A stretch of DNA of 64,000 bases from Liolophura sinensis (taxonomy: Eukaryota; Mollusca; Polyplacophora; Chitonida; Chitonidae). The stretch's first letter is position 1. Each line of letters begins with the position of its first letter. A program made the position numbers and the translations under genes. Of the stretch, positions 26,001 to 33,800 are shown one piece after another. The notes under the pieces were generated by a model. That model was not told the DNA's origin and did not search any database. It saw only the letters and a program-made list of their open reading frames with translations. The stretch is from contig NC_088306.1 of assembly GCF_032854445.1 (NCBI RefSeq), forward strand, positions 3,220,373-3,284,372. Direction: 5' to 3'.

Positions 26001-29000
26001 CTGACACCTGGATCTTTTGTATTGTTTTCATGTTATTGTAAGTTACTCGTGACGAAACCAGAACATTTTGCGTAATTCTAGACCTGTGATGTCTAACAAA
26101 TTCCAGCTAATATCACTACAATTTGTTTCTTTTTATTTTTTATTTACATAATTTCGCTGGAGCCCATGGTGCTATGTTTGTTACTACATGTATTCACGCA
26201 TTTTCATGAACAGTTGGAATAAAATACTAACTGGGGTAAATTGACATTGCTATGCATTGCTACAGGTAGACACCGCTGTGGTATGATGTGATGTATTCGG
26301 CACTGTGTTCCAGTGAGATAGAACACAATCCAAGCAAACAAACAGTCAAAAAATAAAAGATATCGCACCTTAAAACATTTTGACATGCATGCTGCAACAA
26401 TACATTGCAAGGGAAATTCTTTTATAAATATTCAAGTTGTTTTATTTACCGTGGCATATAATTACGTAAAGTTATGTACCTTGTTGTATCTTCAGACTGG
26501 ACAGAAGACATAAAGGAGAGGAATGCCTTGTTTACCCAGTACTTCCGGTCTCGTGATTTCCCCGCTATCTCGAGAATGTACACCGAGGACTGCCATCTGA
26601 TGCCTTCTGGTGAAAAGGCGATGGACGGACATAAAGGTTGGTGCAAAGCTGTCGGTGCCATGGGCACAATCAGAAATGCATAAATTACAAGTGTCCCCAG
26701 ATGTCCCATGTCCCATTTCATGACAACGTTACTTTTCATTCCATTCCAGGTGAAAATAATTGTGACATCATAACATCACATGCAGAACGATTTGCAAACA
26801 ATGTGTGGGACATCTGGTTTACCTATTTATATTATGATTGGTCCAATACGTGCTTGAATTTTGTACACGTGTGTTTCAATACCTGATCGACAATTCGCAA
26901 AGGTCTGTAGGATCGCACAGCTCTCCTGAATTTAAATACCAGGCTCAGGATGACGAACCTGTATTAGAATTAAATTGCTTTTGTTCAATTTGTGGTATAA
27001 TTCCTGAATTTATAATAAAAATTTAAACCCTAATTTTCAATTTATCTTCACAGTCTAAGACAATTCTAAGTAATAAACAAAAATTTATAAGGTAAGTAAG
27101 TAGTTTAAAGCAGAAAACTGTTTTGTAGTTAAGTGTAAGCCTGACAAGTCTAAGACAGCTTCGTGATACTGGGGCCTGGGGCCGACTTCACAAAGCCATC
27201 AATGGTTAAAGTAAAAATTTGAAAAACGTATTTAAAGCTTATTTTGGGCTTTTAGAAATAAAAAAATTATGGCTATCAATACCGAGAGAAACTCATGATA
27301 TCGCATTGATTTCTACCCCGAGCTTTTCATGCGTGCTGGGATTAATATACTTATGGCTGGTGCGTGATGACACCATAGTCTAACAATGGCTATGTATAGT
27401 AGAATATACATGCATGCACAATTCGAAATAAAACTTTCGCAGATAGCAAGCAAATATGAAAATATATCAGAAATATTGCCTATATTAAAAGGTTTCCAAA
27501 AAGTTCTAAAAAGTAAATGAAAGTATTTTTACGCATATAGATTGTAGTCGTCCGTCTGAAAAACGCTGGTTTATTCTTCAGGTTTATCATAGAAAATCGT
27601 CCGTCTGAAAAACGCTGGTTTACTCCTCAGCGTTATCATGGAAAGTCGTCCGTCTGAAAAACACTGGTTTACTCTTCAGCGTTATCATGGAAAGACGTCC
27701 GTCTGAAAAATACTGGTTTACTCTTCAGCGTTATCATGGAAAGTCGTCCGTCTGAAAAACGCTGGTTTACTCTTCAGCATTATCATGGAAAGTCGTCCGT
27801 CTGAAAAATACTGGTTTACTCTTCAGCGTTATCATGGAAAGTCGTCCGTCTGAAAAACACTGGTTTACTCTTCAGCGTTATCATGGAAAGTCGTCCGTCT
27901 GAAAAACACTGGTTTACTCTTCAGCGTTGTCATGGAAAGTCGTCCGTCTGAAAAACACTGGTTTACTCTTCAGCGTTATCATGGAAAGCCGTCCGTCTGA
28001 AAACGCTGGTTTACTCTTCAGCGTACTTTTAAAAAAATGCAATGAAATTTTAAGTTTTTAGTTCTTTAAAGTATTCAAATGGTAAAGAGTAAATTAGTGT
28101 TCTTCAGACAGAGGACTAAGGAAAGTTGTCCGTCTGAAAAACACTGGTTAAACATTTCAACGTTCTTATACTTTCAAATATTTGAATTTTATTGTGGTTC
28201 TGAACCGTATATCTGGTGTTTAGACGCTATCAGTAGTTTTCCCATGCTCTTCCTTTCCATCTAACACCGCTATATTGATGGACTGTAGCTCTTACTACAT
28301 GAATGATGCTCACAATGATGATCACAATTACATGAATGATGCTCACAATGATGATCACAATTACATGAATGATGCTCACAATGATGCTCACAATTACATG
28401 AATGATGCTCACAATTACATGAATGATGCTCACAATGATGATCACAATTACATGAATGATGCTCACAATTACATGAATGATGCTCACAATGATGCTCACA
28501 ATTACATGAATGATGCTCACAATTACATGAATGATGCTCACAATTACATGAATGATGCTCACAATGATGCTCACAATTACATGAATGATGCTCACAATTA
28601 CATGAATGATGCTCACAATTACATGAATGATGCTCACAATGATGCTCACAATTTCATGAATGATGCTCACAAAAATGTCGCTTTGTGTGAATGTAAGAAA
28701 ACAAAGGTGATGTGACGTGAGAGTACTTTGTCAGTGGCCGTATAATCCATAGAGCTTAAAATTCCAAAATTAAAATCCATTTAATTCAATATTTTAAAGT
28801 CTGCAAATATAAGAAAAAAGCATGCTTATTTATCCCCTTTGCCAATGCTTTCTTCAGCTCTGAGCTGTCTTTCTCTGCAATTCTGATTATTAAAATAACG
28901 AGGCGCTTTTGATAATTCATGTACGACACCATACTTACGAATTTTCCACTTGATCGATGCAGGTTACTAGTTTGTTTAACTAAACTAGGGTGTACTGTGT

Positions 29001-30459
29001 AAACCACTTACCTTTGGCAAGTTAGTGACGACCTCTCCCTCCAGTAACCCACAGATATGCTTGCCTTAATGGTGGAAGCAGAAGAACTGATACCTATGTG
29101 ATTTATATGTACTTGACTTTTTACACAGCTGTACTGGACATATTTTCCAAATTACCCGGTCTTGGCGTGGACAGCGTTACCTTAACAACAAAGGAAGTAA
29201 TCCCGATGAACGACACGGCGATCGAGAGAGGAGACCTGGTCCTAGTGGATTCTTCTAGCACGATCGTCGACACAGGGAAGTAAGTGGCGTCCTAACCATT
29301 GATGTGTAGGGCAGAGTGTTTGAAGTAGATTCAATGTACACAATATTGTGTAATATTGATTAAAGTATTTATTTGTTTATTTGTTTGGTGTTTGAAGCCG
29401 TGTTGATATGAAGGTTGTAAGGTTTTTATGTGAAAGAAATTGGAGTGCCCGGACTGAACAAGAGACGTGTCAAACCTCCTAACGTAAAATTTTCGTTGGA
29501 AACATCGAGAGCTGGATTCGAAATCCCGAACTCATCGGCCAGGGGTCTGTTAGTGGCAGGGAACTAGCGATTTAACAATCTGAGCCAGCCAGACCCCAAA
29601 ACGGATACAGCCCTAGAAAATATATTCTCATAAAATAGTTCATAAAATCATTCATGGTGAAGAATATTCCAATGGGAAAAATGCAGCTCAAGTCTGAAAG
29701 CATATACAGTTAAGTATCTTTTTAAGTCTTGAATATCTGCTATTTATGGCACTGAGTTAGATTTGGAAGTCGTGAATACCTGCGATTTATGGCACTGAGT
29801 GAGATTTGAAAGTCGTGAATACCTCCGATTTATGGCACTACGTGAGATGTGAAAGTCGTGATTACCTGCGATTTATGGCACTAAAAGTGCTTGGGGTCAT
29901 GAATACGTCAGAGTTATGGCACTAAGTGAGCTTGGGAAATCGTGAATACCTGCAATTTATGGCACTAAGTGAGCTTCGAAAGTCGTGAATACCTGCGTTT
30001 TATGGCTCTGGAATATAATTAATAGGACAGGCCGAGTTACAATGCATCGATAATAAACCAAGCATATAAGACTTGACTGTTCACAATTTGTTGCAAAGTA
30101 TACGTATCAGGGTCACCTTTCACAAAATTTCTTGATGTCATCTTAAAGTATATATATCAGATAATTTTTTTATACCGGCCTCGAATTTTTATTATTATTA
30201 TTTCAAACATTTTTACGTCATATCTCTCGTAAATGACATTGTCTTCAGCACTATGACACAAGGTCGTTTACGAGACAATTCACAAGAAAAAATCTTCGAA
30301 GTTTTGTAAAGAAGGACCCATGTTCGGTGAATGTTCAACCAAGTTGTCTCCCTTGATACCCTTTTTTTTTTGTTCTTCAGATACGTGGTGATCTGGAAAA
30401 GGATCCAAGGAGAGCCGATGTTGTACATTGACATATGGAATTCCGACAGCCAAAAGTAA
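5125..30459 (+). CDS. NTF2-like/DUF4440 (SnoaL-like) small protein, 4 exons
   Basis: Exons 5125-5200, 26496-26636, 29129-29279 and 30381-30459 join with matching phases (1, 1, 2) to a 148-residue product, stop TAA at 30457. Exon 2 encodes the start of the fold (ALFTQYFRSRDF, then YTEDCHLMPSGE), exon 3 its middle (TTKEVIPMNDTAIERGD) and exon 4 the last strands (YVVIWKRIQG, YIDIWNS). These resemble DUF4440/NTF2-like proteins of about 125-150 residues, a fold used for small-molecule binding, catalysis or oligomerisation; the specific role is unknown. With the short first-exon donor the product would be about 125 residues starting M-T-D-W, a normal length for a cytosolic member. A possible poly(A) signal ATTAAA lies about 200 nt after the stop. 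Exons 2-4 are confident; the link to the distant exon 1 is inferred from phase and strand. Confidence 0.72.
5201..6465. other. Intron sequence, nothing recognised
   Basis: Start of the proposed 21 kb intron of the DUF4440-like gene. AT-rich, with no repeat or antisense exon recognised before the SINE at 6470. Confidence 0.4.
6470..6735 (-). repeat. SINE family 1, near full length
   Basis: Minus-oriented: (ATTT)n-type tail first, 'ttttacgccgtactcaagaa', the 'gccagcgtta' and 'ccatccgcaggttgctga' core blocks, the 'agcatgagctggac' block and a tRNA-like head ending near 6735 ('gcgctaatacccctcgg'). Confidence 0.9.
6878..7205. repeat. 21-bp AT-rich minisatellite
   Basis: About 15 imperfect copies of a 21-bp unit with core 'cttatattatatacccggcg'. 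The period is a multiple of three, so it leaves a spurious open frame (plus 6870-7220). Confidence 0.9.
7525..7695 (+). repeat. tRNA-like SINE head or tRNA pseudogene
   Basis: 'gtggtcgtgcgatttaaggc' (A-box region) and 'tgctggttcaaagacgac' (B-box region) flank a CTTTCAC anticodon-loop-like stretch. The acceptor stem does not pair convincingly, so this is not called as a functional tRNA. Confidence 0.45.
7938..8215 (-). repeat. SINE family 2 with expanded (GAGT)n tail
   Basis: The (GAGT)n run at about 7943-8009 is the 3' tail (CACT on the minus strand), expanded to about 16 units. It is followed by 'ggggtttaacgtcgtatg' and the family body through 'ttaccgaaggcaagtaagc'. Other copies have only 3-4 tail units. 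Confidence 0.9.
8470..9543. repeat. 26-bp minisatellite (~40 copies) with higher-order duplication
   Basis: Unit of 26 bp with core 'tacattctagcgtcactcaa'. A distinctive start block 'aataatctgttgcaattaca' occurs at about 8476 and again at about 9331, followed both times by the same variant units, which implies segmental duplication inside the array. The array ends about 48 bp from the stop codon of the KCNMB-like gene, so it probably lies in that gene's 3' UTR or flank. Confidence 0.92.
9591..11645 (-). CDS. BK channel beta-subunit-like protein (KCNMB family), gene A
   Basis: Two exons, 11645-11283 and 10376-9591, joined by a phase-0 intron (CGG|GTATGT ... ATTTACAG|TGC), give 382 residues. 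The layout matches slowpoke-type calcium-activated K+ channel beta subunits: short cytosolic N-terminus, TM1 (about residues 17-40), a Cys-rich extracellular loop, TM2 (about 174-199) and a cytosolic tail. In the loop, STCTV (Cys55), the Cys68/70/80 group, PCVEI (Cys86), CSTQSC (122-127) and FLCYPG (Cys154) fit the vertebrate KCNMB pattern. The family binds pore-forming Slo1 and tunes its gating. Unlike the other set here, the tail after TM2 is long: about 180 hydrophilic residues starting with a basic KKKRRKRK cluster. Family assignment is by eye; no single vertebrate paralogue is implied. Confidence 0.82.
10377..11282. other. Intron of KCNMB-like gene A
   Basis: AT-rich; no repeats or extra exons recognised. 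The minus ORF 10461-10697 lacks splice context and similarity. Confidence 0.5.
11646..12875. other. Upstream flank of KCNMB-like gene A
   Basis: Contains a 71-codon minus-strand ORF (11636-11851) overlapping the start codon region, probably 5' UTR or chance. No TATA element or other promoter motif is clear. The rest shows no feature. Confidence 0.35.
12876..13170 (-). repeat. SINE family 2, near full length
   Basis: (GAGT)3-4 tail, 'ggggtttaacgtcgtact', 'cagtcatatgacgacgaagg', 'ttaccgaaggcaagtaatc', 'gccaaagcgaggaagtcaca' and an end near 'cccagggttggccctgga'. Confidence 0.9.
13360..13630 (-). repeat. SINE family 3 (CATA tail)
   Basis: Starts with the (TATG)-type tail region and a 3' end related to family 2 ('ggtttaacctcgtactta'). 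The body is distinct: 'acgaagacaccagacacgac', 'cggccaaccactcatgtttc', 'ctaacctctcagtactgacc'. Related copies at 14430, 17525, 51100 and 55300. Confidence 0.85.
14040..14340. repeat. Dispersed repeat D, copy 1
   Basis: Blocks shared with 25875-26180, 31650-31800 and 57930-58240: 'gtctgcttaagccaaggtg', 'caccggttacg', 'gtgaccattcgccaactatc' and 'ctctgattatactctctg'. The block 'caccggttacgagttactat' recurs about 100 bp later as 'cactggttacgtgtgaccat', so part of it is tandemly doubled. Type unknown. Confidence 0.65.
14430..14665 (+). repeat. SINE family 3
   Basis: Plus-oriented: 'ttggcgctcagcatggagag', 'gactggttggcccggtgtca', 'gtcacgtctggtgtcttcat', 3' motif 'gttaaatacgccgtaaaacc' and (CATA)n tail at 14641-14655. 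Confidence 0.88.
14666..15839. other. Non-coding gap with a short inverted repeat
   Basis: No coding signal. 'agtcagcgtt' near 15193 and 'aacgctgact' near 15241 form a 10-bp perfect stem around an AT-rich loop. The remainder has no recognised feature. Confidence 0.45.
15865..15963 (+). repeat. SINE family 1, internally deleted
   Basis: Keeps 'tctccggccgtatgtgggaa' and 'gcgacctgcggatggtc', then jumps to 'tgaaatattcttgagtaggg' and an (AATA)n tail. It has lost about 100 bp of core and is antisense to the adjacent KCNMB-like exon, starting about 11 bp past its stop codon. Confidence 0.88.
15974..16225 (-). CDS. KCNMB-like second exon (loop end + TM2), probably shared
   Basis: Phase-0 acceptor (CATTGCAG|TGC) at 16225 and stop TAG at 15974 enclose 83 codons. 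It encodes CSTSTCDKD, the FPCYPG loop motif (Cys at exon residue 33), TM2 (about exon residues 52-77) and a very short basic tail ending RYKR. It is close to exon 2 of gene A over the loop and TM2 but lacks that gene's ~180-residue tail. It is the only second exon visible downstream of the three first exons at 19213-19560, 21247-21597 and 23414-23764, all of which end in phase 0. The simplest model is alternative first exons splicing to this one. Alternatively, two of the first exons have lost their partners. Confidence 0.83.
   Translation of the reverse strand, partial: CSTSTCDKDVAENNRTVAEFVQKYGVIGRTFPCYPGKDSNPEALLNIIEHWKVLLGMLLPTAIFITAAVTEICYCVVCPRYKR
16930..17193 (+). repeat. SINE family 1, full-length reference copy
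   Basis: Most complete copy. tRNA-like head with A box 'tggccgagtgtttagcgtgc' and B-box region 'gtttaagcccagct'; core 'cctgtgcatggtcgtgggat'; 'atcataatactggccacagt'; 3' motif 'cttgagtacgatgtaaaaca'; tail (AATA)n. About 264 bp. The tRNA-Leu/Ser-like A box identifies the family as tRNA-derived. Confidence 0.92.
17525..17735 (-). repeat. SINE family 3, truncated
   Basis: (TATG) tail, 'gagttttacgtcgcacagga', 'cagtcatatgactacgagc' and 'gtggcagggcgagtccatg'. The tRNA-derived end is missing. Confidence 0.8.
18006..18325. mobile_element. MITE-like palindromic element (~320 bp), CACTA ends
   Basis: Left end 'cactaaaaataagtggtttg' (18006) and the reverse complement of the right end 'cactaaaaataagtgtttcg' (18325) match over about 17 bp. 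With gaps the inverted similarity extends to about 50 bp ('acagtttcgaa' on both sides). No transposase ORF is present. A 3-bp target duplication expected for CACTA elements is not evident (aca/att). Related sequence lies at 48960-49335 and 49700-49990. Confidence 0.65.
18330..19212. other. Intron/intergenic, nothing recognised
   Basis: No KCNMB-like second exon, repeat or SINE seen between first exon B and the MITE-like element. Confidence 0.45.
19213..19560 (-). CDS. KCNMB-like first exon B (N-terminus, TM1, half loop)
   Basis: 116 codons from ATG 19560 to a phase-0 donor (CAG|GTTGGT). This start is preferred over an in-frame ATG at 19629 because it gives the same length as exons C and D and a Met-Ala start. 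TM1 is about residues 14-37; loop cysteines at 52, 65, 67, 75 and 81 align with the other copies; NAT (99) is an N-glycosylation site. The order of features (HFS, CFVT, PCVEILVDYVSH, NATLY) is shared with C and D. The nearest downstream second exon is 15974-16225. Confidence 0.83.
19630..20625. other. Between first exons C and B: nothing recognised
   Basis: Candidate upstream/promoter region of first exon B. No second-exon-like sequence (no PCYPG-type motif) in any minus frame. Confidence 0.4.
20630..20740 (+). repeat. SINE family 1, 3' half
   Basis: 'aacctgcggatggtcgtagg' through 'ttgagtacggataaagataa' and a short A-rich tail. Confidence 0.88.
20865..20995 (-). repeat. SINE family 1, diverged 3' half
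   Basis: (ATTT) tail, 'gtttatgccgcacttagaaa', 'gaagaaaccagacag' and 'cccacaatcatacacagg'. Opposite orientation to the copy at 20630. Confidence 0.7.
21050..21235. repeat. GAT-rich degenerate microsatellite
   Basis: Imperfect GAT/GTT trinucleotide tract reaching to within about 10 bp of the donor of first exon C. A similar tract lies at 23215-23340 next to first exon D. Confidence 0.75.
21247..21597 (-). CDS. KCNMB-like first exon C (N-terminus, TM1, half loop)
   Basis: 117 codons from ATG 21597 to a phase-0 donor (CAG|GTGCGT). The N-terminus is Cys-rich (DCCCEC); TM1 is about residues 15-38. Loop cysteines 53, 66, 69, 76 and 82 match the family pattern; NQS (94) and NAT (100) are potential N-glycosylation sites. 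An in-frame upstream ATG (21651) is less likely because the paralogous exons begin at the equivalent of 21597. No second exon lies between it and exon B. Confidence 0.83.
21660..22865. other. Between first exons D and C: nothing recognised
   Basis: Candidate promoter region of first exon C. Short ORFs only; no PCYPG-like second exon seen. Confidence 0.4.
22866..23058 (+). repeat. SINE family 1 with long (AAAT)n tail
   Basis: 5'-truncated: 'cagcaacctgcggatggtcg', 'accataatgctttccgccgc', 'cttgagtatggcgtaaaaca', tail (AAAT)n of about 12 units at 23008-23058. Confidence 0.92.
23414..23764 (-). CDS. KCNMB-like first exon D (N-terminus, TM1, half loop)
   Basis: 117 codons from ATG 23764 to a phase-0 donor (AAG|GTATGT). 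TM1 is about residues 12-37. The loop has STCTV (Cys53) as in vertebrate KCNMB, then Cys66, 68, 76 and 82, PCAEILVDYVSH, NAS (94) and NAT (100). Same length as exon C and one codon longer than B, which suggests recent tandem duplication of a first-exon unit. An upstream in-frame ATG at 23815 exists. Confidence 0.83.
23895..24020. repeat. 42-bp tandem repeat, 3 copies
   Basis: Core 'ttgagtggagcaaagaccas' followed by 'gccaatrgcactacatgtac', three nearly identical copies just upstream of first exon D. It could lie in its 5' flank or UTR. Confidence 0.9.
24021..25725. other. Intron of the plus-strand gene with SINE fragments
   Basis: Fragments of family 2 (about 24515-24600, 'gttttaacgtcgctttcaac') and family 3 (about 24685-24775, 'gtatgtatgcttaggatgt'). 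The rest is unremarkable; overlapping ORFs at 25315-25575 have no domain signal. Confidence 0.5.
25726..25872. repeat. 27-bp minisatellite, 5 copies
   Basis: Five near-perfect copies with core 'atggcaatgtggtattgatg' then 'actacaa'. The 27-bp period keeps both strands open, giving spurious ORFs of 120 (plus) and 67 (minus) codons. Confidence 0.93.
25875..26180. repeat. Dispersed repeat D, copy 2
   Basis: 'gattacgtgtgaccatttt', 'tatcacactgtctccactgc' and 'gtctaacaaattccagct', in the same order as at 57930-58240. Confidence 0.6.
26637..27547. other. Intron 2 of the DUF4440-like gene, 5' part
   Basis: No feature recognised. A short stretch at 26690-26890 is open but shows no similarity. Confidence 0.45.
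27548..28030. repeat. 49-bp minisatellite, ~10 copies
   Basis: Unit begins 'cgtccgtctgaaaaacgctg' and ends 'cagcgttatcatggaaagt'. Each unit contains the inverted pair aacgctg/cagcgtt separated by 10 nt, so it can fold into a hairpin, though many copies carry aacactg with one mismatch. A lone diverged unit lies at 28122-28163. Confidence 0.93.
28290..28672. repeat. Composite 12/21-bp minisatellite
   Basis: Built from 'acatgaatgatgctcacaat' with optional 'gatgctcaca' or 'gatgatcaca' insertions. All periods are multiples of three, so both strands are open for about 146 codons (MNDAHNY repeats plus, IIHVIVS repeats minus). Treated as non-coding because it lies in an intron and lacks flanking coding sequence. 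Confidence 0.9.
29368..29600 (-). repeat. tRNA-derived SINE, diverged family 1 relative
   Basis: (ATTT) tail and 'ggtgtttgaagccgtgttga' at the 3' end. The other end carries, on the minus strand, 'ggctggctcagattgttaaa' (A-box-like) and 'gggatttcgaatccagc' (B-box-like). The same kind of head occurs at 38185-38405. Confidence 0.7.
29715..30010. repeat. 43-bp minisatellite, ~7 copies
   Basis: Core 'gtgaatacctgcgatttatg' then 'gcactgagtgagatttgaaa'. Lies in intron 3 of the DUF4440-like gene. Confidence 0.9.
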
Positions 30460-30659
30460 TCCCCATTAATCGGTGAACTGGCCTCTAAACCTAATGTTCT
30501 CTGGAAACTCGAATGTTACACCTAAGTTACAGCTAAATTTCTTGGGAGTTAGAGAAAATCGTCGTTGCCCTCTCCCAAGCTACGTGAGAACAATACTGCG
30601 ACGTACGCCCAAGAACAAAACAAAAACATGTTTCAACTGTATGAAGGGTTTAATGATAG

Positions 30660-30665
30660 ATTAAA
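30660..30665 (+). terminator. Possible ATTAAA poly(A) signal of the DUF4440-like gene
   Basis: Only poly(A)-signal variant noticed within about 250 nt of the stop at 30457-30459. Inference from position. Confidence 0.35.
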
Positions 30666-30701
30666 ATATCACTAAAAAAACGGAGACAAATACTTAATTT
30701 C

Positions 30702-30845
30702 TTTATTTATTTGATTGATGTTTTAAGCCGTACTCAAAATGAGTTCACTTATACTACGACAGCCCGAATTATAGTGGGAGGAAGCCGGACAGATCGAGTC
30801 TGAGGGCAACCCACGAACATCAACAGGTTGGTGCCAGACCTTCCA
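30702..30845 (-). repeat. SINE family 1 forming the lectin 3' UTR
   Basis: Minus-oriented, same strand as the lectin gene, truncated so that its first bases (GGAAGGTCTGGC on the minus strand) begin a few bases after the lectin stop codon. Its tail supplies overlapping AATAAA motifs at 30702-30711 on the minus strand, the likely poly(A) signal of that gene. Confidence 0.85.
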
Positions 30846-30847
30846 AT

Positions 30848-33800
30848 TTAAATGCTCACAATATCAATCCGGTAGCATTCCTCAGTTGCACAATCAACTT
30901 CAAGGTAATCTACTTCCCGTTTAAGCCAGGAACACAAGTGACGATGTGGGTCGTACCGGATATGACAACACAGCTCCGTCGCGAGACATTTCTTAACGCA
31001 CTCTACCAGACTCCCAGTGCTGGACAAAGGGACGTAACCCCATAGCCCGGTGTTTACTTTCTCCAGTTGCACGCTTCTTGTCATGGCGTCCCTGAAATGA
31101 CCTCCGGATTCACACAGGCTCTTCTGTGACTCGGCGGGGTTAGGGAAAGCAATGGTAGGAGATACTTTATCCACTTCCGGAGAAACGTCGTCTAATTCAG
31201 TCTCTGGAATACGTGAACAGTGTGTTAGTAAATATGTAAAAAATACTGGAGAATGGTAAGTAAAACAAGAGCAGCGACGACAGTGTGATAGTTGGCCATT
31301 GCTCACACACAACCGGTGATCTCCGGTCTATTTTCAGTTTACCTCAGTTAGGGTTTTATTCTAATTGTTACTCAAAATGCTGTGTTTAATAACCATTTAG
31401 ACGAAAACAATACATCTGATATCTAAGTACAAGTCATAATGTCCAGATCATGCCAAAAAACATATATACGACAGTAATACACATCTTCAGCTCTACGGTC
31501 TTTCCCGCATTTTCTCAAAAAAACTTACTGACTGTTACTTTGCTACAGAACACGGATCTAATTTGTTTTTCCTCGTAATTTAAATTCGAAAAAGCCTGGC
31601 TATTATTTAGCGTTATCTAGAAAGTCTAACTCTGCAAGTTATTCATTTTTAAGCATTTACATTAAGAGCGGAAATAAAACCCTAACAGAGGTAAACTGAC
31701 AGGAGACCGGACTTCACCGGTTATGTGTAGCACTTTGCCAACTATCACACCGCCTTCGTTGCACAGCTTTTTCACTCTGTGATGTAGTTTTTCATATTTT
31801 CGTTTGCACTGTTTGGGTGGAACGTGAACCGTTTATCCATACAAACCACGTTCTAAAGGGCCTTTTACATATTCATCAACATTTATACCTCTACAATTCT
31901 ACAGAATAATATTAGTATACTTTCCGACGGCGTTCCCTAAAGCTTTCATATAACACGTCGCTCGTTCGGATGAAACGTGTTTTTTTCCGTCGCCAAAGGA
32001 TGGCTATAATGCCAATTGCAATGTGATTTTTTTTTATTTTGTTTTCATGTTGGTTTGCCGACCTTCTCTTTGTTTTTCGGATAAAATGTCTCTCTCCTAG
32101 ATAAAACGTCGCTTTTCCAAATAAAATTTCATTCTTTCAGACATAAAACCTTACTCTCTCAGATAAACCGTCGTTGTATCAGATAAATTGTCGTTGTATC
32201 AAACAAAAAAACTTACTCTCTCAAATAAAACCTTCTTGTATGAGGTAACAAAAAACGTCACTCCCAAAGGTAAGTAGAGGATATGTAATGAGTGACCATC
32301 GATATCAAATTTATTAAACGAGAGTAGTAGTTTTCGTTTGTTCCAAACGTTTGACCGCATAGTGATATCACATATATAGGTCAAGTGAAGTGTCATCAGT
32401 AAGTGACCAGTACATCGCGGAGTACAATATAGTACAGAAAAAATTTATTTACACAACGACTTTTTTATACCACAGACGTCAAAAGTTTGCTTTATACAAT
32501 ATATCGTTCAATACGTTAATATTTATAACAAGACTATTACATTTTACTACAGAAAGAGTTACTGCCTAAAATAGACAAATTTCACGTGCGCTGAGTACAC
32601 TCCGCGCAACTTTCAAATAAACAACTAACAGCTTAACTTAACGAATGTTGATCAAACAGTCTACAGAGTTGTAACGGCTAACTGGAATTTAAGCACCAGC
32701 TAGTGTTCTTGTGAAGATTCGGGTGACGATTCGCTTACTTTCATCTGTATAATGTCAAAATTTGCGAAGCACAAAGTTTTAGTTCTATGGAATAATGTTA
32801 AGAAAAATAATGGCCTACCCGATGTTTCCGTTCTGGGGATTTTACTTAGCCTTCGTGGCGATAGATCTATGTCGTAGTCAATGCCGAGAATTTACACATT
32901 GATTCGATTATCTCTTGTCACATTTATAACTCTGGCGCGTCCTTTTTCTTGTCAATTTTTACGATATCTACTGGTTGAAAGTCGGCCATGTTGACATTTG
33001 CAGACCACACGGAGAAGTTGTAAAAAAAGTAGTGCCTGTACAGCCGAGTTGTAACTTTTGATTTCGATTTGATGAATGAAAAGATACACGGACCAATCAA
33101 AATGTCGGAATTTATATTACACGTGGTTAATATCAAAACGATATGTCACGCCTTTATTACCCGGAAAAATGAACATTTATGGGATAAAACATCGTTGTAT
33201 CGACAAAAAACTCACTCTCACAGATAAAACGTTGTTGTAGCAGACAAAAAACATCACTCTGTAAGACAAAATGTCCTTATATCCGACGAAAAACCTCGCT
33301 TTCAAGAATAACGTCGTTGTACCAGACAAGAAACGTCACTGCCTCAGATAAAACGTCGTTCTTTGTAACAAAAACGTCGTTTTTTTTAAAAAGAAAATGT
33401 TCTTTCTAAACAAAACGCCTTTCTTTCCGCTGCCAATCAGTCACTGACCATTGATAAGTAGAAATCTTGTGCTTCGGACTTCGGCCAGGACATCTCTTGG
33501 TTAAAAGCTACTTAAAAAGATCCAAGGTAAGATATTCAGATATGTGTAATGTTTGTCATGCTGAGGAGACCATCATATCATGTATGTGTACTGACCATTG
33601 CTGCTGGGTGCCTGAAAATACAGCCCTCGTTTTCTGGGTGTTGCGGCTTTAGGTAAGCGTGCATGGTCTTGGTATTCCCCGATTAATCTCCTATCAAAGG
33701 TAGGTATCTGACAAAGATTATAACAGGTTACATATTCCTGAATCCGATGTTAAACACGAAAGAGACTTGAAAGGAACAGTAAATAGGATTCTGTCAGTGG

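Noticed and set aside
25679..26041. 120-codon ORF with NGNVVLMTT repeats
   Set aside because: 27-bp minisatellite; the minus strand is equally open.
28275..28715. 146-codon ORF on both strands (MNDAHNY repeats / IIHVIVS repeats)
   Set aside because: The repeat periods are multiples of three, which keeps both strands open. It lies within an intron and has no flanking coding context.
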